A stretch of 21,474 nucleotides of DNA from Chloroflexota bacterium (GTDB lineage Bacteria > Chloroflexota > Anaerolineae > Ardenticatenales > Ardenticatenaceae): NCBI GenBank assembly GCA_003520455.1, contig DOUV01000124.1, forward strand, positions 1-21,474, written 5' to 3'. The notes below the pieces were generated by a model, which was not told where the DNA came from, did no database searches, and worked only from the letters and a program-made list of their open reading frames with translations. Below, piece by piece: positions 13,685-21,339 of this stretch (positions are counted from its first letter, which is position 1; every line of letters starts with the position of its first letter). The position numbers and the translations under genes are program-made.

Positions 13685-15439
13685 ATGAAAGCGAGAGGTC
13701 TCTTCCTGGTCGTCCTGTCCGTGCTGATCATTTCCGCGGTGGCGTGTGGCGGCCCGGCAACGCCCCAGACCCAACAGAGCCAGGCCCCTGCAGCATCGGA
13801 GCCAACCAAGGCGGCTGAACCGACAACGGCAGCAGAGCCGACTCAGGCAACAGCGCCAACCGCAGCCGCAGCGCCGACGGAAGCGTCGCAAACGACGGCA
13901 TCATCGGGCGCGCAGAGCGGCGGGACCCTTGTCTGGGTGAATACGCCTGATCCCGACACGCTCGACCCGCACGCGAGCGTCTCGAGTTGGGTGGCCAATC
14001 AGGTATACTTGCTCTACGACCCGCTGGTTTGGCGGGGTCCGGAGCAGCAGTTTTACCCCGGCCTCGCAGAGTCCTGGGAGGTTTCGAGCGACGGTAAGAC
14101 CTACACCTTCCATTTGCGGAAGGACGTGAAGTTCCACGACGGCACGCCCTTTAACGCCGAGGCAGTGAGGTACAACTTTGACCGGATCAAGGAGGGGCGC
14201 GCCGCGCGCGTGCTGGGCAAAGCCGCCTCCACCGATCTCATCGGCCCATACGATTCAACCGAGGTCATCGACGACTCCACCGCCGCGATCCACTTCACAG
14301 AGCCATACCCGGCGTTCCTCGACGCGGTGAGCACTCACTTCCTCTTCATCGTCTCGCCGGCTGCCGTCGACAAGTTCGGGGACCAGGATTTCGGCAAGCA
14401 TCCGGTTGGCAGCGGCCCCTACATCTTCAAGGAGTGGGCTCCGGACCATCTCACCGTGGTCCGCAACCCCGACTACAACTGGGCGCCACCGTTTGCCAGG
14501 CACCAGGGCCCGGCCTATATCGAGACGATTACCCATCGCTTCGTAGATGAGGCCGGCACGCGCTCTGCCATGATCAAGAGTGGCGAGGCTCAGATTATGA
14601 GCCGGCCATCGACGAACGACGCCCTGGCATTCGCCAAGGACCCTGGTGTCACGTTCCTGGCCGGTCCCTGGGTCGGTCTCCCGCACGGGTACTTCCCGAA
14701 TCTTACGAAGTATCCGATGGATGATTTGAAGGTGCGCCAGGCCCTCGAGTACATCACGAGCCAGGAATTGATGGTCAACACCCTCTGGCCAGATTACAAC
14801 ACGCCATCGCACGGACCGCTGGCGACTGGAATCTGGGCCTACAACCCGGAAGTCGAGAAGATGTACCAATATGATCTGGAGAAGGGCAAGGCATTGCTGG
14901 ACGAGGCGGGCTGGAAGGTCGGTCCAGACGGTATCCGCGTCGACAAGGACGGCAAGCGCTTCCACATGGTTGTGCAGACCGTCCCGAACCCGGATATGAA
15001 CGCGGGCTACGAATTCCAGCAGGCGCTCTACAAAGATGCCGGTATCGAGATGGAGATCGTGAGCAACGATTCCGCCGCGACCAACGACATCTGTACAGCC
15101 GGGAAGGTCGAGGCCTGCCCGCTCTACTTTGCCTTCACGGATCCGGGCGGATTGGCGATCATGTTCGATTCGAAGAACGCCGGCACCGGCTTCAACTGGG
15201 GGCAGATCAAGGATCCCAAGATCGACCAGATGCTGGCCGACGGTCTCAGGGAGACGGATGAGACGAAGCGCGCCCAGATCTATAAGGACCTCCAGGTCTA
15301 CATCATGCAGCAGGCCTACTGGGTGCCGATGAATGAGTTCCGCTCCGCTCACGTCGTGTCCAATAAGGTGGCGGACGTCCAGCTGTCGTATAAGGATGCC
15401 AAATACCTCTATGTGTACGATGCGCATTTTGTGCAGTAG
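13685..15439 (+). CDS. peptide ABC transporter substrate-binding lipoprotein (SBP family 5)
   Basis: This is the extracytoplasmic receptor of the DppBC importer, 584 residues. The N-terminus is a lipoprotein signal peptide (MKAR, a hydrophobic core, then AVAC with the lipidated Cys21). A low-complexity tether of about 55 residues rich in AEPT/AAPT units follows, as is common in Chloroflexota. The family-5 domain starts near GGTLVWVNTPDPDTLDPHAS and includes LAESWEVSSDGKTYTFHLRKDVKFHDG, a strong family signature, and GSGPYIFKEW. I chose the ATG at 13685 because AGAGGAGG (13671-13678) is 6 bases ahead and a proper signal peptide results; the GTG at 13634 would spoil it. A STAB-SD-like element lies upstream and a 13-bp hairpin 7 bases after the stop. 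The ligand is unknown. Confidence 0.96.
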   Translation: MKARGLFLVVLSVLIISAVACGGPATPQTQQSQAPAASEPTKAAEPTTAAEPTQATAPTAAAAPTEASQTTASSGAQSGGTLVWVNTPDPDTLDPHASVSSWVANQVYLLYDPLVWRGPEQQFYPGLAESWEVSSDGKTYTFHLRKDVKFHDGTPFNAEAVRYNFDRIKEGRAARVLGKAASTDLIGPYDSTEVIDDSTAAIHFTEPYPAFLDAVSTHFLFIVSPAAVDKFGDQDFGKHPVGSGPYIFKEWAPDHLTVVRNPDYNWAPPFARHQGPAYIETITHRFVDEAGTRSAMIKSGEAQIMSRPSTNDALAFAKDPGVTFLAGPWVGLPHGYFPNLTKYPMDDLKVRQALEYITSQELMVNTLWPDYNTPSHGPLATGIWAYNPEVEKMYQYDLEKGKALLDEAGWKVGPDGIRVDKDGKRFHMVVQTVPNPDMNAGYEFQQALYKDAGIEMEIVSNDSAATNDICTAGKVEACPLYFAFTDPGGLAIMFDSKNAGTGFNWGQIKDPKIDQMLADGLRETDETKRAQIYKDLQVYIMQQAYWVPMNEFRSAHVVSNKVADVQLSYKDAKYLYVYDAHFVQ

Positions 15440-15446
15440 CCGCGGG

Positions 15447-15476
15447 CGGGCGGGGCGAGAACGCTCGCCCCGCCCG
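15447..15476. terminator. strong GC hairpin directly after the binding-protein gene
   Basis: Arms CGGGCGGGGCGAG (15447-15459) and CTCGCCCCGCCCG (15464-15476) pair perfectly over 13 bp with loop AACG. It begins 7 bases after the stop codon. The following sequence (ATTACGAGGG) has no T tract, so it may be a partial terminator or a 3' exonuclease block that sets binding-protein mRNA above the downstream aminotransferase. Confidence 0.7.
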
Positions 15477-15525
15477 ATTACGAGGGCGGTACGATGGATA
15501 TCCAACCAGGCACGGGAGTAGCACG

Positions 15526-16740
15526 ATGAATCCGACGGAGACGATGCTGCCGATTGAGCGAGCCATTTCCGATCGTGCCCGCCGGGTGACGGCCGGAGAG
15601 CGCGGGCAGCTCCTCGACATGGCTGCGGGCGTGAAGGACTTGATTACCCTGGCGCGGGGCGATCCCGACCTGGCGACGCCGGTGCACATTGTGGACGCGG
15701 CGAAACGTGCCCTGGATGAGGGCCATACCCACTATACGCATTGGGCTGGCACTCTCGAGTTGCGCCGGGCGATTACGGACAAACTGCGGCGCGACAACAA
15801 CATCGAGGTCGATCCGGAGACAGAGGTGCTCGTCACGAGCGGCGCGCAAGAGGCGGTCTACCTGAGTTGCCTCGGCCTTCTCGATTCAGGCGACGAGATT
15901 CTGGTGCCTGATCCCCATTACATGACTTACGATACTGCAATCGCGCTCGCTGGCGCGCGGGCGGTCTTCGTACCCACTTCGGAGGCGGACGATTTCGAGG
16001 TTCGGGCCGACCAACTGGAACGCTTCATCACCGAGCGAACCAAGGCGATCTTGTTAGTTTCGCCCAATAATCCTACGGGCGGAATCGTTCACCCTGATAC
16101 GGTTCGCGAGATTGCGGCGCTTGCGAAGAAGCACGATCTGATGGTGATCTCGGATGAGATCTACGAGAAAATCGTGTTCGACAGTCCGCAGTTACTGAGT
16201 ATTGCGTCCTTGCCAGGTATGCGTGGGCGGACCGTGACGATCAATGGTTTCTCCAAGAGCTACTCCATGACCGGCTGGCGCGTTGGCTACCTCGCGGCGC
16301 CAGCCTCGTTTATTCGCGCGCTCGAGGCTCCGAAACACACGATCAGCATCTGTGCCTCCGCCGTCTCTCAGGCGGCGGCCCTGGCAGCGTTGACCGGCCC
16401 CCAGGAGTGCGTGGCCGATGCAGTCGCGACTTATGCCAAACGGCGCGACGGGTTGATGAAGGGGTTGGACGAAATTGGGCTAACCTACAGCCGACCCTGG
16501 GGGACCTTCTACATCTTCGCAAATGTCCGCTCCACCGGGCTCTCTTCCCTGGGGTTTGCCGTGCACGTTCTCGAAACGGCCGGTGTGCTTGTCCTGCCCG
16601 GTACAGCGTTTGGACCGGGGGGCGAGGGATTCGTGCGCTTCTCGCTGGTCCGGCCGATCGATCAAATCGAGGAAGCCATCAAGCGGATGAGAGTAGCCCT
16701 CACGGCGGGAGACAGGGGAGTGGCGCACACAGGTGATTGA
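15526..16740 (+). CDS. class I/II PLP aminotransferase (canonical motifs)
   Basis: This is a 404-residue aspartate-aminotransferase-like enzyme, paralogous to the one at 5814-6983. Shared blocks are RGDPDLATPVHIVDAAKRAL, HTHYT and TSGAQEAVY. The PLP site is complete: NNPTG at 181-185 in SPNNPTGG, Asp210 and Tyr213 in ISDEIYEKI, Schiff-base Lys244 and Arg252 in FSKSYSMTGWRVGY, and substrate Arg371 in GFVRFSL. The ATG at 15526 has a weak GGGAG site 7 bases ahead. It lies between the peptide-binding protein and a CoA transferase, so it probably converts amino acids released from imported peptides into 2-oxo acids. Specificity for Asp, Ala or aromatic residues cannot be assigned. Confidence 0.94.
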   Translation: MNPTETMLPIERAISDRARRVTAGERGQLLDMAAGVKDLITLARGDPDLATPVHIVDAAKRALDEGHTHYTHWAGTLELRRAITDKLRRDNNIEVDPETEVLVTSGAQEAVYLSCLGLLDSGDEILVPDPHYMTYDTAIALAGARAVFVPTSEADDFEVRADQLERFITERTKAILLVSPNNPTGGIVHPDTVREIAALAKKHDLMVISDEIYEKIVFDSPQLLSIASLPGMRGRTVTINGFSKSYSMTGWRVGYLAAPASFIRALEAPKHTISICASAVSQAAALAALTGPQECVADAVATYAKRRDGLMKGLDEIGLTYSRPWGTFYIFANVRSTGLSSLGFAVHVLETAGVLVLPGTAFGPGGEGFVRFSLVRPIDQIEEAIKRMRVALTAGDRGVAHTGD

Positions 16741-16778
16741 CGGGAGCCGTGGGTGAATGACTGAGGGTACGGTCAACC

Positions 16779-17990
16779 GTGAAAGCGCAAGAGAACGGTA
16801 GCAGCATCTTTCGAAACCTTACCGTCTTGAGTATAGAGCAAGCCCTGTCGCTCCCATTCTTTACCTACCGGCTCGTGCAGGAAGGGATGCGCGTGATTCG
16901 GGTCGAGCCGCCCGGCCGGGGCGATCCCAATCGCTATGTTGGGACAGATGTGCTCGGCGAGGAAGCGATGGGAAGCTATTTCTTGCCGTACAACGCTGGA
17001 AAGGAATCCATCACGCTGAATCTCGCCTCGGAAGAGGGGCGGGGCATCCTTCATCGCCTGGTCGCGGAGCTGCCGGTAGATATCTTCGCGTCTAATACCC
17101 GGCCTATGAATTACGCCAGGCTGGGTATCGATTACGAGACGCTCCGCCAACTCAAGCCAGATCTGATCTGGGTGGGCGTTACCGGTTTCGGGCCCGATAT
17201 CGATGAGCCCGCCTACGACCCGATTCTTCAGGCCCGCGCCGGCTATATGGACCTGACGGGTGAGCCCGATCGCCCCCCCCAACTCTTCGGCCTGCCGATG
17301 GCCGATATGGGGGTCGCCGAGCACGGCTACGGGCAGGTCATGAAGGCGCTTTTCCAGCGGGCGGTGTCAGGTGAAGGCTCGCGCATTGACGTGGCCATGT
17401 ATGACAGCGTGATCTCGTGGACCGTCATTCCCTTCACGATGGCGCGCACGTTCGGGACCGTGATGAAACGAACCGGCAATACCCATCAATTCTATGCCCC
17501 CGCCTCGATGTTCCCCTCGGCGGATGGGTACGTCTTCGTGGCTGTCGGCAGCGATCAACAGTGGGCGCAGCTCACCCGGATGCCGGAGTTCGCGCCGCTC
17601 GCGAGAGAAGAGTACCGCCACAACGCAGGGCGCAGTGCCAACGCACAAACGCTCAATCGGGAGCTCGCGGAGATTACGCGAACGCGGACGGCGGCCGAAG
17701 TCGCGCCCTTCTTCGCCGAGGCCGGCATCCCATTCTCGAAGATTTACACCCTGCCGGAAGTCGTAGAGGACCCGTTCGCCGAGAGCAAGCTGCTCTCGGC
17801 CAGCGATCCGCGCACCGGTCTGAGAGTGGAGATGCCGCCACCCCCAGTTATGACACCCTTCTTGCAGGAAGAACACATGGCGTTCTCTTTTGCGCCTCGG
17901 CTCGGGGAACACAATCATCGCATTTACGGCGAGACTCTCGGCTACAATCCGGTGGAGATCGCGGCATTCCACCAACGCGGTATCATCTGA
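16779..17990 (+). CDS. family III CoA transferase (CaiB/BaiF type)
   Basis: Family III enzymes move CoA between carboxylic acids through a covalent aspartyl intermediate (formyl-CoA, crotonobetaine and similar transferases). The 403 residues show the N-terminal strand-helix with VIRVEPPGRGDPNR, YNAGKESITLNLASEEG, VGVTGFGPDIDEPAYDPILQARAGYMDLTG (written here as two blocks: VGVTGFGPD and AYDPILQARAGYMDLTG), and GLPMADMGVAEHG. Asp176 in the last block aligns with the catalytic Asp169 of formyl-CoA transferase. The start GTG at 16779 is the best available, with GAGGG at 16763-16767, though its spacer is long. A C8 run at 17273-17280 is read through without a shift (DRPPQLF). As last gene of the cassette it could activate a hydroxy or oxo acid product as a CoA ester. 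Its substrate is not determined. Confidence 0.93.
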   Translation: MKAQENGSSIFRNLTVLSIEQALSLPFFTYRLVQEGMRVIRVEPPGRGDPNRYVGTDVLGEEAMGSYFLPYNAGKESITLNLASEEGRGILHRLVAELPVDIFASNTRPMNYARLGIDYETLRQLKPDLIWVGVTGFGPDIDEPAYDPILQARAGYMDLTGEPDRPPQLFGLPMADMGVAEHGYGQVMKALFQRAVSGEGSRIDVAMYDSVISWTVIPFTMARTFGTVMKRTGNTHQFYAPASMFPSADGYVFVAVGSDQQWAQLTRMPEFAPLAREEYRHNAGRSANAQTLNRELAEITRTRTAAEVAPFFAEAGIPFSKIYTLPEVVEDPFAESKLLSASDPRTGLRVEMPPPPVMTPFLQEEHMAFSFAPRLGEHNHRIYGETLGYNPVEIAAFHQRGII

Positions 17991-18050
17991 CTGTAGGTTC
18001 TGTAACTGTCAGGACTTACGAAGTAGGTTGACTTGCGGACGGAGTATCGC

Positions 18051-18092
18051 CTTGGAGTGCGCGCTTCAGCGCGCTGAAGCGCGCACTCCAAG
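18051..18092. repeat. 42-base perfect palindrome between convergent genes
   Basis: The whole 42 bases are self-complementary (21-bp arms, beginning CTTGGAGTGCGCGCTTCAGC), with no mismatch. It lies 60 bases after the CoA transferase stop, in the gap before the opposite-strand helicase. It shares TTGG-GTGCGCGC and CAGCGCGC with the palindrome at 1003-1043. No T tract adjoins it. It may serve as a bidirectional transcript end for the converging genes, or be a REP-type mobile palindrome. The rest of the 256-base gap holds a 10-base repeat CTGTAACTGT (18000 and 18139) and nothing else recognised. Confidence 0.88.
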
Positions 18093-18246
18093 CCAAATGC
18101 CGCTTCTTTGAGCCGTTCTGCCTCGCACCGCGTACGTCCTGTAACTGTGGGCTGCCCCAGGGGTCGCGTCGACGCCGACCTCTTTCGCGTCGTTCCGTTG
18201 CGGAACTACTATATACAACCCAATCCCCAGAGGTGGAGAGCCAGCC

Positions 18247-21200
18247 TCAAGTTCCCATCTCCGCCGTGAGCCGATCCAGCCGCGCCCGCAGGTCGGCCGC
18301 GGGCAGACGGGCGATGCGGCCCTGGAAGAGGAACAAGACGGCGAGGCTGGGGCGGGAGCCGAGCCAGAGGCTGGCGGCCAGTTGGGTGAGGGCCAACTCG
18401 GCGCCGTACCGCTCCAGGGCAAAGGCTTCGGCGGTGCGGTCGCGGGGGATGGCGCCGGTCTTGAACGCGACCAGCCTCCAGTGGCCCTCCGGGGGCTGGT
18501 AGAGGGCGTCGATCTGGCCCCTGACCAGCCGCCCGTGCCACTCGATGGTGAAGGGTACCTCGTGGAAGCGATGCCGGGCGGTGCCCATCTCGGCGCAGAG
18601 AGCGCTGCGCTCGAAGCGCTGCAGGATCTGGGCGGCCTTGCGAGCGGCCTGGGCCATCAGCGCCGGGTCGGTCAGGCCCAGGTTCCAGGCGTAGACCTCG
18701 AGCTGCGTCTCGAGGCCGGGGGTGTGACCAGGGAGTTGCCAGCGGGCGAGCGCGGCGCGGGCGACCTCACCGATCTGCCAGCCCCAGGGCGCACGCTGCT
18801 GCTCGGCCGGCAGGGACGGGCGCAGTTCAGGAGGGGCGCCCTCGACCTGCTGGCGATAGCGCGCCACGTCCTGCTCATCGCCCAGTCGCAGGTTGAACGT
18901 TGCGGCCTGGTACTGGCGCGAGGGGTTCGCCGCGCCGGGCACTGGTCTCTCCAGGAGCACCGGCACACTCGCCGGCACGCTGACGAAGGGCGATGCGGCG
19001 TTGAGCGGACCGGACTCCCACAGGCCGAGGTCGGCCTGGGGCACCCCTCCGCGGTCGAGTTCGGACGGCCATCGCTGCAGTCGCCACACGCGCACCTGAC
19101 CCCACTCCCGATCCAAGAACTCAACCTCGTCTACGCCGCCGCGCGGGCATTCGAGTGCTGTGAGGAGGCGGCTGAGCCAGTCTGATCCAGGTCGCAGGCC
19201 GGTGCGCCCGCTGACGATCAGCAGATCGCGCGCGCGAGTCGCGCCGACGTAGAGCAGGCGGGTGGTCTCGGCCTGCTCACGGGCCTGTTCCTCGCGTTTG
19301 AGCAGCCGGTAGAAGACGGTTTCAACACTCTTCCCACCGGCGTCGGAAACTTTGAGAGCCAGCCCACGATTGCGAGCCAGGAGCAGGGTGTCGCCGGAGC
19401 GCCCCCGGCCGGGGTTTCGGCTGGCGTCGGCCAGCACCACGACGGAGAATTCGAGTCCCTTGGCGGCGTGGATCGTCAGGAGTTGAACCGCCCCCTGGGC
19501 GGCCACGAGCGCCTCGCTCTCGCGCGTCTCCTGGGCCGTCAGATCCTGGACGTAGCGGTTGAAGTCGCTCAGGAGGACCGAGCCGCGGGCGCGGGCCACC
19601 TCGAGGAGCTTCTCGACGTTGGCGCGGCGGCGGTCGCCATCGGGCAGACTGCTGAGGGTCGCCAGGAAGCCGGTGGCCTGGAGCGCGGTGTGCAGCAACT
19701 CGAGGATCGTCACCCGGCCGGCCAGCGCTCGCAGGCGGGAGAGGACGGTGTGGGCGTGGCGAACGGCGGCCAGGTCGTCGGGGTGCAGGCGCTCGACGGG
19801 GGGATTGGCCAGGCAGGCGTGGAGTGCCATGTGCTGGGAGTGCGCGTCGGGATGAGCCAGCACCAGCCAGAGCAGCGCCTCATCGCTCACGCCAAAGAGC
19901 GGCGAGCGCAGCACGCTCGCCACGGCCAGGTCTTCCGTCCCGTCGGCGCTGGCGACAGCAATCAGCAGGTTCAGCAGGTCGCGCACCTCTTGCCGGCCGT
20001 AGAAGCCACGCCCCGCGACGGTCACGAAGGGCAGCCCCGCCTGCTTGAAGACCTCCTCGTACAGCGGGATGTCGGTGGTGGCTCGAAAGAGGATTGCGAT
20101 ATCGCTCCAGGTGAGCGGGCGCGGCTCATCGGTGGCGGGGTCGTGCACCTGGCGCTCGCCCTCGACGAGGGTGCGCAGGCGGGTTGCCAGGGCCCAGGCC
20201 TCCCAGCGGCGCTCGTTCTCGGCGTCGGCTTTGCCCTCGGCCTGTGGGACCTGGCCGGTGGGCACCAGGATGAGTTCGAGCGGCGCTGCCTCGTCGGGCG
20301 GCAGCAGGCGATTGGCCTCCAGGGCCGCAAACGAGACCTGGGCCGGGCCGTCGGCGGCGAAGAGCACCGCGAAGAGATGGTTGCAGGCGCCCACGAGTGG
20401 GGCGTGGCTGCGGAAGTTGACGGTGAGCGCGTGGTGGGCTCCACCCCGCTGCGCGCTTACCGCACCAAAGATCTCGACGACGGCGCCACGGAAGCGGTAG
20501 ATGCTCTGCTTCTGGTCGCCGACGACGAAGAGGCGACCCGGCGCGTCGCCGGCCAGGGCGTTGACGATGGCGACCTGGAGGTCGTTCGTATCCTGGAACT
20601 CGTCCACCAGGATATGCGAGAAGCGCGCCTGATAGCGTTCCAGCACGGCGGGATGCTCGCGGAACAGCCAGACGGTGTGCGTCAGCAGGTCGTCAAAGTC
20701 GCGGGCGTTGTTGGCGCGTAGAATCTCGTCGTAGCGGGTGTAGATGCGCCGCACGATCTCGCCGCGATAGTCCGGCGCGGGGAAATCCGCCGGGCCGATC
20801 AGCTCGTTCTTGGCGTCGGAGATCAGGCTGAGCATGGCGCGCGGGTTGTACTTCTTCTCGTCGAGGTTCAGCTCGTTGACCACCAGCTTGGCGACGGCGA
20901 GCTGGTCGGCGGTGTCGTAGATCAGGTAATCGCGGGTGAACGGCGTGTGCTCCGCCTCGCGGCGCAGGATGCGCGCGCAGATGGCGTGGAAGGTGCCAAT
21001 CGATAGCCCGTCGAGCTTTTCCGAGCCTTCGAGCAGCGCCAGCACGCGGTTTTCCATCTCGCGCGCCGCCTTGTTGGTGAACGTCACGGCCATGATGTGC
21101 CAGGCGCGAACGTCCATCTCCTCGACCAGATACGCGATCCGGTGCGTCAGGACGCGCGTCTTGCCGCTGCCCGGCCCGGCCAGGACCAGGATTGGCCCTT

Positions 21201-21264
21201 CTCCGGCGCACACCGCTTCGCGCTGCTGCGGGTTGAGTCCCTGAGTGATCTTTGAGTCTGCCAC
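18247..21264 (-). CDS. UvrD/PcrA/AddA-type superfamily 1 helicase with degenerate RecB-like nuclease domain
   Basis: This is an ATP-dependent 3'-5' DNA helicase of 1005 residues. All helicase motifs are present: Q motif NPQQREAV, Walker A GPGSGKT (30-36), Ia TFTNKAAREM, II LVDEFQDTNDLQ (Asp221, Glu222), III VVGDQKQSIYRFRG, IV NFRSH, V LLTIHAAKGLEF (about 595-606) and VI RLLYVGATRARD. The C-terminal third (about 825-975) has the layout of an AddA/RecB PD-(D/E)XK domain, including EVPFTIEWHGRLVRGQIDAL (Asp919). The catalytic Asp/Glu before the Lys is Ala933 (LVAFKTG), the leading His is Arg836, and the later QxxxY reads ELALT. Start: the GTG at 21264 has AAAGGAG at 21274-21280, better than the TTG at 21291. 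It is probably a repair helicase without nuclease activity; an AddB-like partner is not in the window. Confidence 0.94.
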   Translation of the reverse strand: MADSKITQGLNPQQREAVCAGEGPILVLAGPGSGKTRVLTHRIAYLVEEMDVRAWHIMAVTFTNKAAREMENRVLALLEGSEKLDGLSIGTFHAICARILRREAEHTPFTRDYLIYDTADQLAVAKLVVNELNLDEKKYNPRAMLSLISDAKNELIGPADFPAPDYRGEIVRRIYTRYDEILRANNARDFDDLLTHTVWLFREHPAVLERYQARFSHILVDEFQDTNDLQVAIVNALAGDAPGRLFVVGDQKQSIYRFRGAVVEIFGAVSAQRGGAHHALTVNFRSHAPLVGACNHLFAVLFAADGPAQVSFAALEANRLLPPDEAAPLELILVPTGQVPQAEGKADAENERRWEAWALATRLRTLVEGERQVHDPATDEPRPLTWSDIAILFRATTDIPLYEEVFKQAGLPFVTVAGRGFYGRQEVRDLLNLLIAVASADGTEDLAVASVLRSPLFGVSDEALLWLVLAHPDAHSQHMALHACLANPPVERLHPDDLAAVRHAHTVLSRLRALAGRVTILELLHTALQATGFLATLSSLPDGDRRRANVEKLLEVARARGSVLLSDFNRYVQDLTAQETRESEALVAAQGAVQLLTIHAAKGLEFSVVVLADASRNPGRGRSGDTLLLARNRGLALKVSDAGGKSVETVFYRLLKREEQAREQAETTRLLYVGATRARDLLIVSGRTGLRPGSDWLSRLLTALECPRGGVDEVEFLDREWGQVRVWRLQRWPSELDRGGVPQADLGLWESGPLNAASPFVSVPASVPVLLERPVPGAANPSRQYQAATFNLRLGDEQDVARYRQQVEGAPPELRPSLPAEQQRAPWGWQIGEVARAALARWQLPGHTPGLETQLEVYAWNLGLTDPALMAQAARKAAQILQRFERSALCAEMGTARHRFHEVPFTIEWHGRLVRGQIDALYQPPEGHWRLVAFKTGAIPRDRTAEAFALERYGAELALTQLAASLWLGSRPSLAVLFLFQGRIARLPAADLRARLDRLTAEMGT

Positions 21265-21339
21265 GCCGGGTCGCTCCTTTGTTCTGTTCAACCGCTATTG
21301 TAGCGGGTCGATCGGCGGGCTGCCAGACAGAATCGGGAG

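Noticed and set aside
14255..15505. Open frame of 416 codons opposite the binding-protein gene
   Set aside because: It is antisense to a clear family-5 binding domain and shows no motif of its own.
17273..17280. C8 run in the CoA transferase as a second frameshift
   Set aside because: The frame reads through as DRPPQLF and both sides match the family in the same frame.
18000..18148. Ten-base repeat CTGTAACTGT (18000 and 18139) flanking the 42-base palindrome, considered as insertion sequence ends or attachment sites
   Set aside because: Both copies are in the same orientation, are only 10 bases long and enclose no coding sequence; chance cannot be excluded.
18192..18206. GTTCCG-TTG-CGGAAC hairpin considered as the helicase terminator
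   Set aside because: The stem is only 6 bp and no T run follows in the helicase direction.
19468..20721. Long open frame on the + strand opposite the helicase (417 codons)
   Set aside because: It lies wholly inside the helicase gene, whose motifs III to V span this region; the antisense product is Gly/Ala/Val-biased with no recognisable motif.
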